This document shows positions 10,153-22,300 of a stretch of 64,000 nt of DNA, in pieces (the stretch's first letter is position 1; every line of letters starts with the position of its first letter). The notes under the pieces are model-generated. The model had not been told where the DNA came from, did not search any database, and was given only the letters and a program-made list of their open reading frames with translations. Origin of the DNA: Urophycis tenuis (lineage: Eukaryota; Chordata; Actinopteri; Gadiformes; Phycidae); assembly GCA_036785325.1 (NCBI GenBank), contig JAXIVH010000041.1, positions 682,001 to 746,000 on the forward strand, given 5' to 3'. Position numbers and translations under genes: made by a program.

Positions 10153-13100
10153 GGAAAGCTTAGATTTCCCCGCTTAAAATGAGCCCATCCGCGAGCAGTC
10201 TGGTTGATCACAGACTAAACTGCGTCAGGTTGAATGAAGTCTACCCAGTAGCCAAAAACATACCTTTAACGTTTCAATTAACATCAATCTTTCCTTACAG
10301 AACACAAATTAATTAGCTTAATATTTCAACGGCCCTTTGGTGAATATAGTCTTACCATACGCCGTTGAAAAGCTTAGATTTCCCTGCTTAAAATGAGCCC
10401 ATCCGCCAGCAGTCTGGTTGATCACAGACAAAACTGTGTCAGGTTGAGTGAAGTCTACCCAGCAGCTAAAAACATACCTTCAACGTTTCAATTAACATCA
10501 ATCTTTCCTTACAGAACACTAATTAATTAGCTTAGTATTTCAACGACCCATGAGTCAATATAGTCTTGCCATACGCCGTTGGAAAGCTTAGATTTCCCCG
10601 CTTAAAATGAGCCCATCCGCGAGCAGTCTGGTTGATCACAGACTAAACTGCCTCAGGTTGAATGAAGTCTACCCAGCAGCTAAAAACATACCTTTAACAT
10701 TTCAATTAACATCAATCTTTCCTTACAGAACACAAATTAATTAGCTTTGTATTTCAACGGCCCTTTGGTGAATATAGTCTTGCCATACGCCGTTGGAAAG
10801 CTTAGATTTCCCCGCTTATAATGAGCCCATCCCCGAGCAATTTGGTTGCTCACAGACAAATCTGCGTCAGGTTGACTGAAGTCTACACAGCAGCTAAAGA
10901 CATACCTTCAACGTTTCAATTAACATCAATCTTTCCTTACAGAACACAAATTAATTAGCTTAGTATTTAAACGACCCATGAGTCAATATAGTCTTGCCAT
11001 ACGCCGTTGGAAAGCTTAGATTTCCCCGCTTAAAATGAGCCCATCCCCGAGCAGTCTGGTTGATCACAGACTAAACTGCGTCAGGTTGACTGAAGTCTAC
11101 CCAGCAGCTAAAAACATACCTTCAACGTTTCAATTAACATCAATCTTTCCTTACAGAACACAAATTAATTAGCTTAGTATTTCAACGGCCCTTTGGTGAA
11201 TATAGTCTTACCATACGCCGTTGAAAAGCTTAGATTTCCCTGCTTAAAATGAGCCCATCCGCCAGCAGTCTGCTTGATCACAGACTAAACTGCGTCAGGT
11301 TGACTGAAGTCTACCCAGCAGCTAAAAACATACCTTCAACGTTTCAATTAACATCAATCTTTCCTTACAGAACACTAATTAATTAGCTTAGTATTTCAAC
11401 GACCCATGAGTCAATATAGTCTTGCCATACGCCGTTGGAAAGCTTAGATTTCCCCGCTTAAAATGAGCCCATCCGCGAGCAATTTGGTTGCTCACAGACA
11501 AAACTGTGTCAGGTTGAGTGAAGTCTACCCAGCAGCTAAAAACATACCTTCAACGTTTCAATTAACATCAATCTTTCCTTACAGAACACTAATTAATTAG
11601 CTTAGTATTTCAACGACCCATGAGTCAATATAGTCTTGCCATACGCCGTTGGAAAGCTTAGATTTCCCCGCTTAAAATGAGCCCATCCGCGAGCAGTCTG
11701 GTTGATCACAGACTAAACTGGGTCAGGTTGACTGAAGTCTACCCAGCAGCTAAAAACATACCTTCAACGTTTCAATTAACATCAATCTTTCCTTACAGAA
11801 CACAAATTAATTAGCTTAGTATTTCAACGACCCATGAGTCAATATAGTCTTGCCATACGCCGTTGGAAAGCTTAGATTTCCCCGCTTAAAATGAGCCCAT
11901 CCGCGAGCAGTCTGGTTGATCACAGACTAAACTGCGTCAGGTTGACTGAAGTCTACCCAGCAGCTAAAAACATACCTTCAACGTTTCAATTAACATCAAT
12001 CTTTCCTTACAGAACACAAATTAATTAGCTTAGTATTTCAACGGCCCTTTGGTGAATATAGTCTTACCATACGCCGTTGGAAAGCTTAGATTTCCCCGCT
12101 TAAAATGAGCCCATCCGCGAGCAATTTGGTTGCTCACAGACAAAACTGTGTCAGGTTGAGTGAAGTCTACCCAGCAGCTAAAAACATACCTTCAACGTTT
12201 CAATTAACATCAATCTTTCCTTACAGAACACTAATTAATTAGCTTAGTATTTCAACGACCCATGAGTCAATATAGTCTTGCCATATGCCGTTGGAAAGCT
12301 TAGATTTCCCCGCTTAAAATGAGCCCATCCGCGAGCAGTCTGGTTGATCACAGACTAAACTGGGTCAGGTTGACTGAAGTCTACCCAGCAGCTAAAAACA
12401 TACCTTCAACGTTTCAATTAACATCAATCTTTCCTTACAGAACACAAATTAATTAGCTTAGTATTTCAACGACCCATGAGTCGATATAGTCTTGCCATAC
12501 GCCGTTGGAAAGCTTAGATTTCCCCGCTTAAAATGAGCCCATCCGCGAGCAGTCTGGTTGATCACAGACTAAACTGCGTCAGGTTGACTGAAGTCTACCC
12601 AGCAGCTAAAAACATACCTTCAACGTTTCAATTAACATCAATCTTTCCTTACAGAACACAAATTCATTAGCTTAGTATTTCAACGACCCTTTGGTGAATA
12701 TAGTCTTGCCATACGCCGTTGGAAAGCTTAGATTTCCCCGCTTATAATGAGCCCATCCCCGAGCAATTTGGTTGCTCACAGACTAAAATGCGTCAGGTTG
12801 ACTGAAGTCTACCCAGCAGCTAAAAACATACCTTCAACGTTTCAATTAACATCAATCTTTCCTTACAGAACACAAATTAATTAGCTTAGTATTTCAACGA
12901 CCCATGAGTCAATATAGTCTTGCCATACGCCGTTGGAAAGCTTAGATTTCCCCGCTTAAAATGAGCCCATCCGCGAGCAGTCTGGTTGATCACAGACTAA
13001 ACTGCGTCAGGTTGAATGAAGTCTACCCAGTAGCCAAAAACATACCTTTAACGTTTCAATTAACATCAATCTTTCCTTACAGAACACAAATTAATTAGCT

Positions 13101-14773
13101 TAGTATTTCAACGGCCCTTTGGTGAATATAGTCTTACCATACGCCGTTGAAAAGCTTAGATTTCCCTGCTTAAAATGAGCCCATCCGCCAGCAGTCTGGT
13201 TGATCACAGACAAAACTGTGTCAGGTTGAGTGAAGTCTACCCAGCAGCTAAAAACATACCTTCAACGTTTCAATTAACATCAATCTTTCCTTACAGAACA
13301 CTAATTAATTAGCTTAGTATTTCAACGACCCATGAGTCAATATAGTCTTGCCATACGCCGTTGGAAAGCTTAGATTTCCCCGCTTAAAATGAGCCCATCC
13401 GCGAGCAGTCTGGTTGATCACAGACTAAACTGCCTCAGGTTGAATGAAGTCTACCCAGCAGCTAAAAACATACCTTTAACATTTCAATTAACATCAATCT
13501 TTCCTTACAGAACACAAATTAATTAGCTTTGTATTTCAACGGCCCTTTGGTGAATATAGTCTTGCCATACGCCGTTGGAAAGCTTAGATTGCCCCGCTTA
13601 TAATGAGCCCATCCGCGAGCAGTCTGGTTGATCACAGACTAAACTGGGTCAGGTTGACTGAAGTCTACCCAGCAGCTAAAAACATACCTTCAACGTTTCA
13701 ATTAACATCAATCTTTCCTTACAGAACACAAATTAATTAGCTTAGTATTTCAACGACCCATGAGTCGATATAGTCTTGCCATACGCCGTTGGAAAGCTTA
13801 GATTTCCCCGCTTAAAATGAGCCCATCCGCGAGCAGTCTGGTTGATCACAGACTAAACTGCGTCAGGTTGAATGAAGTCTACCCAGCAGCCAAAAACATA
13901 CCTTTAACGTTTCAATTAACATCAATCTTTCCTTACAGAACACAAATTAATTAGCTTAGTATTTCAACGGCCCTTTGGTGAATATAGTCTTACCATACGC
14001 CGTTGGAAAGCTTAGATTTCCCTGCTTAAAATGAGCCCATCCGCCAGCAGTCTGGTTGATCACAGACAAAACTGTGTCAGGTTGAGTGAAGTCTACCCAG
14101 CAGCTAAAAACATACCTTCAACGTTTCAATTAACATCAATCTTTCCTTACAGAACACAAATTAATTATCTTAGTATTTCAACGACCCATGAGTCAATATA
14201 GTCTTGCCATACGCCGTTGGAAAGCTTAGATTTCCCCGCTTAAAATGAGCCCATCCCCAAGCAATTTGGTTGCTCAGAGACAAAACTGTGTCAGGTTGAC
14301 TGAAGTCTACCCAGCAGCTAAAAACATACCTTCAACGTTTCAATTAACATCAATCTTTCCTTACAGAACACAAATTAATTATCTTAGTATTTCAACGACC
14401 CATGAGTCAATATAGTCTTGCCATAAGCCGTTGGAAAGCTTAGATTTCCCCGCTTAAAATGAGCCCATCCGCGAGCAGTCTGCTTGCTCACAGACAAAAC
14501 TGCGTCAGGTTGACTGAAGTCTACCCAGCAGCTAAAAACATACCTTCAACGTTTCAATTAAGATCAATCTTTCAATAAAGAACAGAAATTAATTAGCTTA
14601 GTATTTCAACGACCCATGACTCAATATAATCTTGCCATACGCCGTTGGGAACCTTAGATTTCCCCGCTTAAAATGAGCCCATCCCCGAGCAATTTGGTTG
14701 CTCAAAGACAAAACTGCGTCAGGTTGACTGAAGTCTACCCAGCAGCTAAAAACATACCTTCAACTTTTCAATT

Positions 14774-15009
14774 CACGCGTTTTTTTTGTAATACGTGTAG
14801 CTATGATAAAGGACACATGTTTTGGCCTGTTTTATTATTCATAGTTGGCTTAACAGTAATAGAATATTATTATATGCTATAAGTGACCAGACGTCCGAGA
14901 TCAAAACTGGGAGCATAATCCCCGAGAAGGGGGAAAAAAAGGGTCAGCTATGTTTAAGTATATATATATATGTGTGTGTATATATGCGTGTGTGTGTGTG
15001 TATATATGC

Positions 15010-15048
<39 letters not shown>

Positions 15049-15736
15049 AATCACTTACTTGGAACGGCATGATCCCACATCGCTGTGAAGGGATGGCGTT
15101 AACCAGGTGGGCGTGCAACCCCTCGAGAGAGTTGCTGCCTCACCGGCACTTGTACTTGTTCAGCCGGATGCAGTTCTTCACAACCACCTTCACAGAGACA
15201 TACAGCTGTATGCCAGGGGGGTCATGTAACACACAACCTATTGCAAGGTCCTCATTTATGCTGGTGTCATTTTGAAATGTTACCATATACAAGTTTGAAT
15301 GGTTTTGACACACGATGACTGCAGAGACAGCTGCAGGATGGCCCACGAAGCAGGACGGAGGGGGCCTGTGGCTGTGCGGGGAGGACCAGCGGTATGGGTG
15401 CTGCCGACACAGGGGGCGGGCGGGCCACAGGCTGACGCAGCAGGAGGCCTCGGCTGGAGGCGGGTGGGCGCAGGAGGCTTCGGCCGGGTGGAGGACGACA
15501 ACGCAGTGGGCTGAACGGGCCGGTTGGTGGGAGTCACAGGCTCTGGCTCATCAACAAATAACCTGGAAATATAAAATACACACGTGATCAGTATTGATAT
15601 TGATATCTTTTATAAGAACACTGTTCATACCGTTTACACTTTTTATACAACTGTTTATACAATGTCCATACTGTTTATTTATTAATGTTTATCACTGAAA
15701 AATAAAGGTGACTTGGTATGACTTGTGTGCTATTTT
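14774..15736 (+). repeat. Satellite insert copy 3
   Basis: 963 bp. The microsatellite has the GTGTATATATGCGTGTG interruption shared with copies 4, 5, 6, 7, 9 and 12. The preceding monomer carries GCTCAAAGACAAAAC. Confidence 0.95.
15059..15562 (-). pseudogene. Captured exon fragment, copy 3
   Basis: 504 bp with both splice signals. The shared TGA lies at 15140-15142. No private disabling change was noted. Confidence 0.7.
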
Positions 15737-16160
15737 CTTTCCACAGCCAACAGAACACACATGAATCAGCTTATTATTTCGACGACCCATGGGCAAATAT
15801 AGTCATGCCATACGTCGTTGGAAAGCTTAGATTTCCCCGTTTAAAATGAGCCCATCTCCGAGCAATTTGGTTGCTCACAGACAAATCTGCGTCAGGTTGA
15901 CTGAAGTCTACACAGCAGCTAAAGACATACCTTCAACGTTTCAATTAACATCAATCTTTCCTTACAGAACACAAATGAATTAGCTTAGTATTTCAACGAC
16001 CCTTTAGTGAATATAGACTTGCCATACGCCGTTGGAAAGCTTAGATTTCCCCGCTTAAAATGAGCCCATCCGCGAGCAGTCTGGTTGATCACAGACTAAA
16101 CTGCGTCAGGTTGACTGAAGTCTACCCAGCAGCTAAAAACATACCTTCAACTTTTCAATT
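15737..16160 (+). repeat. 214-bp satellite block (2 monomers)
   Basis: Net length is 2 x 214 - 4 bp, the shortest spacing between inserts. The monomer running into copy 4 is of the GCGAGCAGTCTGGTTGATCA class with a normal GGAAAGCTTAG start, not the GAACCTT pre-insert class used at the other copies. Confidence 0.97.
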
Positions 16161-16396
16161 CATGCGTTTTTTTTGTAATACGTGTAGCTATGATAAAGGA
16201 CACATGTTTTGGCCTGTTTTATTATTCATAGTTGGCTTAACAGTAATAGAATATTATTATATGCTATAAGTGACCAGACGTCCGAGATCAAAACTGGGAG
16301 CATAATCCCCGAGAAGGGGGAAAAAAAGGGTCAGCTATGTTTAAGTATATATATATATGTGTGTGTATATATGCGTGTGTGTGTGTGTGTATATGC

Positions 16397-16431
<35 letters not shown>

Positions 16432-17119
16432 AATCACTTACTTGGAACGGCATGATCCCACATCGCTGTGAAGGGATGGCGTTAACCAGGTGGGCGTGCA
16501 ACCCCTCGAGAGAGTTGCTGCCTCACCGGCACTTGTACTTGTTCAGCCGGATGCAGTTCTTCACAACCACCTTCACAGAGACATACAGCTGTATGCCAGG
16601 GGGGTCATGTAACACACAACCTATTGCAAGGTCCTCATTTATGCTGGTGTCATTTTGAAATGTTACCATATACAAGTTTGAATGGTTTTGACACACGATG
16701 ACTGCAGAGACAGCTGCAGGATGGCCCACGAAGCAGGACGGAGGGGGCCTGTGGCTGTGCGGGGAGGACCAGCGGTATGGGTGCTGCCGACACAGGGGGC
16801 GGGCGGGCCACAGGCTGACGCAGCAGGAGGCCTCGGCTGGAGGCGGGTGGGCGCAGGAGGCTTCGGCCGGGTGGAGGACGACAACGCAGTGAGCTGAACG
16901 GGCCGGTTGGTGGAAGTCACAGGCTCTGGCTCATCAACAAATAACCTGGAAATATAAAATACACACGTGATCAGTATTGATATTGATATCTTTTATAAGA
17001 ACACTGTTCATACCGTTTACACTTTTTATACAACTGTTTATACAATGTCCATACTGTTTATTTATTAATGTTTATCACTGAAAAATAAAGGTGACTTGGT
17101 ATGACTTGTGTGCTATTTT
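16161..17119 (+). repeat. Satellite insert copy 4
   Basis: 959 bp. Private change CATGCGTTTT at the 5' boundary. It lies behind a different monomer class from all other copies, consistent with exchange inside the 5' monomer. Confidence 0.95.
16442..16945 (-). pseudogene. Captured exon fragment, copy 4
   Basis: 504 bp, shared TGA at 16523-16525. Private changes are CAGTGAGCTGA and GGTGGAAGTCAC (minus-strand missense in the Pro-rich frame). Confidence 0.7.
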
Positions 17120-18399
17120 CTTTCCACAGCCAACAGAACACACATGAATCAGCTTATTATTTCGACGACCCATGGGCAAATATAGTCATGCCATACGTCG
17201 TTGGAAAGCTTAGATTTCCCCGTTTAAAATGAGCCCATCTCCGAGCAATTTGGTTGCTCACAGACAAATCTGCGTCAGGTTGACTGAAGTCTACACAGCA
17301 GCTAAAGACATACCTTCAACGTTTCAATTAACATCAATCTTTCCTTACAGAACACAAATTAATTAGCTTAGTATTTCAACGACCCTTTAGTGAATATAGT
17401 CTTGCCATAAGCCGTTGGAAAGCTTAGATTTCCCCGCTTAAAATGAGCCCATCCTCGAGCAGTCTGGTTGATCACAGACTAAAATGCGTCAGGTTGACTG
17501 AAGTCTACCCAGCAGCTAAAAACATACCTTCAACGTTTCAATTAACATCAATCTTTCCTTACAGAACACAAATTAATTAGCTTAGTATTTCAACGACCCA
17601 TGAGTCAATATACTCTTGCCATACGCCGTTGGAAAGCTTAGATTTCCCCCCTTAAAATGAGCCCATCCGCGAGCAGTCTGGTTGATCACAGACTAAACTG
17701 CGTCAGGTTGACTGAAGTCTACCCAGCAGCTAAAAACATACCTTCAACGTTTCAATTAACATCAATCTTTCCTTACAGAACACAAATTAATTAGCTTAGT
17801 ATTTCAATGACCCATGAGTCAATATAGTCTTGCCATAGGCGGTTGGAAAGCTTAGATTTCCCCGCTTAAAATGAGCCCATCCGCGAGCAGTCTGGTTGAT
17901 CACAGACTAAACTGCGTCAGGTTGAATGAAGTCTACCCAGCAGCTAAAAACATACCTTTAACGTTTCAATTAACATCAATCTTTCCTTACAGAACACAAA
18001 TTAATTAGCTTAGTATTTCAAAGGCCCTTTGGTGTATATAGTCTTGCCATACGCCGTTGAAAAGCTTAGATTTCCCCGCTTATAATGAGCCCATCCGCGA
18101 GCAGTCTGCTTGCTCACAGACAAAACTGCGTCAGGTTGACTGAAGTCTTCCCAGCAGCTAAAAACATACCTTCAACGTTTCAATTAAGATCAATCTTTCA
18201 ATAAAGAACAGAAATTAATTAGCTTAGTATTTCAACGACCCATGACTCAATATAGTCTTGCCATACGCCGTTGGGAACCTTAGATTTCCCCGCTTAAAAT
18301 GAGCCCATCCCCGAGCAATTTGGTTGCTCACAGACAAAACTGCGTCAGGTTGACTGAAGTCTACCCAGCAGCTAAAAACATACCTTCAACTTTTCAATT
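17120..18399 (+). repeat. 214-bp satellite block (6 monomers)
   Basis: Net length is 6 x 214 - 4 bp. Contains CATCCTCGAGCAG, ATATACTCTTGCC, CATAGGCGGTTGG and TTTGGTGTATATAG variants. The last monomers are the AAGATCAATCTTTCAATAAA class that precedes most inserts. Confidence 0.97.
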
Positions 18400-18637
18400 C
18401 ACGCGTTTTTTTTGTAACACGTGTAGCTATGATAAAGGACACATGTTTTGGCCTGTTTTATTATTCATAGTTGGCTTAACAGTAATAGAATATTATTATA
18501 TGCTATAAGTGACCAGACGTCCGAGATCAAAACTGGGAGCATAATCCCCGAGAAGGGGGAAAAAAAGGGTCAGCTATGTTTAAGTATATATATATATGTG
18601 TGTGTATATATGCGTGTGTGTGTGTGTATATATGCGC

Positions 18638-18670
<33 letters not shown>

Positions 18671-19378
18671 TGTGTGTGTGTGTGTGTTTCAATCACTTAC
18701 TTGGAACGGCATAATCCCACATCGCTGTGAAGGGATGGCGTTAACCAGGTGGGCGTGCAACCCCTCGAGAGAGTTGCTGCCTCACCGGCACTTGTACTTG
18801 TTCAGCCGGATGCAGTTCTTCACAACCACCTTCACAGAGACATACAGCTGTATGCCAGGGGGGTCATGTAACACACAACCTATTGCAAGGTCCTCATTTA
18901 TGCTGGTGTCATTTTGAAATGTTACCATATACAAGTTTGAATGGTTTTGACACACGATGACTGCAGAGACAGCTGCAGGATGGCCCACGAAGCAGGACGG
19001 AGGGGGCCTGTGGCTGTGCGGGGAGGACCAGCGGTATGGGTGCTGCCGACACAGGGGGCGGGCGGGCCACAGGCTGACGCAGCAGGAGGCCTCGGCTGGA
19101 GGCGGGTGGGCGCAGGAGGCTTCGGCCGGGTGGAGGACGACAACGCAGTGGGCTGAACGGGCCAGTTGGTGGGAGTCACAGGCTCTGGCTCATCAACAAA
19201 TAACCTGGAAATATAAAATACACACGTGATCAGTATTGATATTGATATCTTTTATAAGAACACTGTTCATACCGTTTACACTTTTTATACAACTGTTTAT
19301 ACAATGTCCATACTGTTTATTTATTAATGTTTATCACTGAAAAATAAAGGTGACTTGGTATGACTTGTGTGCTATTTT
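18400..19378 (+). repeat. Satellite insert copy 5
   Basis: 979 bp, with a longer TG tract interrupted by TGTATGTG (near 18661), a feature shared with copy 9. GGCATAATCCC after the donor is also shared only with copy 9, linking these two copies by descent although they lie 25 kb apart. Confidence 0.95.
18701..19204 (-). pseudogene. Captured exon fragment, copy 5
   Basis: 504 bp, shared TGA at 18782-18784. The plus strand reads CATAATCCC where most copies read CATGATCCC (near 18711), and CCAGTTGG near 19162. Confidence 0.7.
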
Positions 19379-22300
19379 CTTTCCACAGCCAACAGAACAC
19401 ACATGAATCAGCTTATTATTTCGACGACCCATGGGCAAATATAGTCATGCCATACGTCGTTGGAAAGCTTAGATTTCCCCGTTTAAAATGAGCCCATCTC
19501 CGAGCAATTTGGTTGCTCACAGACAAATCTGCGTCAGGTTGACTGAAGTCTACACAGCAGCTAAAGACATACCTTCAACGTTTCAATTAACATCAATCTT
19601 TCCTTACAGAACACAAATTAATTATCTTAGTATTTCAACGACCCATGAGTCAATATAGTCTTGCCATACGCCGTTGAAAAGCTTAGATTTCCCCGCTTAT
19701 AATGAGCCCATCCCCAAGCAATTTGGTTGCTCAGAGACAAAACTGTGTCAGGTTGACTGAAGTCTACCCAGCAGCTAAAAACATACCTTCAACGTTTCAA
19801 TTAACATCAATCTTTCCTTACAGAACACAAATTAATTAGCTTAGTATTTAAACGACCCATGAGTCAATATAGTCTTGCCATACGCCGTTGGAAAGCTTAG
19901 ATTTCCCCGCTTAAAATGAGCCCATCCGCGAGCAGTCTGGTTGATGACAGACTAAACTGCGTCAGGTTGACTGAAGTCTACCCAGCAGCTAAAAACATAC
20001 CTTCAACGTTTCAATTAACATCAATCTTTCCTTACAGAACACAAATTAATTAGCTTAGTATTTCAACGACCCATGAGTTAATATAGTCTTGCCATACGCC
20101 GTTGGAAAGCTTAGATTTCCCCGCTTAAAATGAGCCCATCCGCGAGCAGTCTGGTTGATCACAGACTAAACTGCGTCAGGTTGACCGAAGTCTACCCAGC
20201 AGCTAAAAACATACCTTCAACGTTTCAATTAACATCAATCTTTCCTTACAGAACACAAATTAATTAGCTAAGTATTTCAACGACCCTTTGGTGAATATAG
20301 TCTTGCCATACGCCGTTGGAAAGCTTAGATTTCCCCGCTTATAATGAGCCCATCCCCGAGCAATTTGGTTGCTCACAGACTAAACTGTGTCAGGTTGACT
20401 GAAGTCTACCCAGCAGCTAAAAACATACCTTCAACGTTTCAATTAACATCAATCTTTCCTTACAGAACACAAATTAATTAGCTTAGTATTTCAACGACCC
20501 ATGAGTCAATATAGTCTTGCCATACGCCGTTGGAAAGCTTAGATTTCCCCGCTTAAAATGAGCCCATCCGCGAGCAGTCTGGTTGATCACAGACTAAACT
20601 GCGTCAGGTTGAATGAAGTCTACCCAGCAGCCAAAAACATACCTTTAACGTTTCAATTAACATCAATCTTTCCTTACAGAACACAAATTAATTAGCTTAG
20701 TATTTCAACGGCCCTTTGGTGAATATAGTCTTACCATATGCCGTTGAAAAGCTTAGATTTCCCTGCTTAAAATGAGCCCATCCGCCAGCAGTCTGGTTGA
20801 TCACAGACAAAACTGTGTCAGGTTGAGTGAAGTCTACCCAGCAGGTAAAAACATACCTTCAACGTTTCAATTAACATCAATCTTTCCTTACAGAACACAA
20901 ATTAATTAGCTTAGTATTTCAACGACCCATGAGTCAATATAGTCTTGCCATACGCCGTTGGAAAGCTTAGATTTCCCCGCTTAAAATGAGCCCATCCGCG
21001 AGCAGTCTGGTTGATCACAGACTAAACTGCGTCAGGTTGAATGAAGTCTACCCAGCAGCCAAAAACATACCTTTAACGTTTCAATTAACATCAATCTTTC
21101 CTTACAGAACACAAATTAATTAGCTTAGTATTTCAACGGCCCTTTGGTGAATATAGTCTTACCATATGCCGTTGAAAAGCTTAGATTTCCCTGCTTAAAA
21201 TGAGCCCATCCGCCAGCAGTCTGGTTGATCACAGACAAAACTGTGTCAGGTTGAGTGAAGTCTACCCAGCAGCTAAAAACATACCTTCAACGTTTCAATT
21301 AACATCAATCTTTCCTTACAGAACACAAATTAATTATCTTAGTATTTCAACAACCCATGAGTCAATATAGTCTTGCCATAAGCCGTTGGAAAGCTTAGAT
21401 TTCCCCGCTTATAATGAGCCCATCCCCGAGCAATTTGGTTGCTCACAGACTAAACTGTGTCAGGTTGACTGAAGTCTACCCAGCAGCTAAAAACATACCT
21501 TCAACGTTTCAATTAACATCAATCTTTCCTTACAGAACACAAATTAATTAGCTTAGTATTTCAACGACCCATGAGTCAATATAGTCTTGCCATACGCCGT
21601 TGGAAAGCTTAGATTTCCCCGCTTAAAATGAGCCCATCCGCGAGCAGTCTGGTTGATCACAGACTAAACTGCGTCAGGTTGAATGAAGTCTACCCAGCAG
21701 CCAAAAACATACCTTTAACGTTTCAATTAACATCAATCTTTCCTTACAGAACACAAATTAATTAGCTTAGTATTTCAACGGCCCTTTGGTGAATATAGTC
21801 TTACCATACGCCGTTGAAAAGCTTAGATTTCCCTGCTTAAAATGAGCCCATCCGCCAGCAGTCTGGTTGATCACAGACAAAACTGTGTCAGGTTGAGTGA
21901 AGTCTACCCAGCAGCTAAAAACATACCTTCAACGTTTCAATTAACATCAATCTTTCCTTACAGAACACAAATTAATTAGCTTAGTATTTCAACGACCCAT
22001 GAGTCAATATAGTCTTGCCATAGCCGTTGGAAAGCTTAGATTTCCCCGCTTAAAATGAGCTCATCCGCGAGCAGTCTGGTTGATCACAGACTAAACTGCG
22101 TCAGGTTGAATGAAGTCTACCCAGCAGCCAAAAACATACCTTTAACGTTTCAATTAACATCAATCTTTCCTTACAGAACACAAATTAATTAGCTTAGTAT
22201 TTCAACGGCCCTTTGGTGAATATAGTCTTACCATATGCCGTTGAAAAGCTTAGATTTCCCTGCTTAAAATGAGCCCATCCGCCAGCAGTCTGGTTGATCA

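Larger units (their letters stand above)
6004..14773 (+). repeat. 214-bp satellite block (41 monomers) with 8- and 13-mer HORs
   Basis: Net length is exactly 41 x 214 - 4 bp. The rare variant AGCTTTGTAT occurs at 6891, 8603, 10743 and 13525, giving spacings of 8, 10 and 13 monomers. The segments 6729-8440 and 8441-10152 are near-identical 1712-bp (8-mer) units. The rare CAGTAGCCAAAA variant at about 10247 and 13029 is spaced 2782 bp (13 monomers). The monomer has two main classes: GCGAGCAGTCTGGTTGATCA and CCGAGCAATTTGGTTGCTCA. Confidence 0.97.

Noticed and set aside
6004..14773. CRISPR-like array
   Set aside because: There are no repeat-spacer units. The whole 214 bp repeats, as in eukaryotic satellites, with no cas genes.
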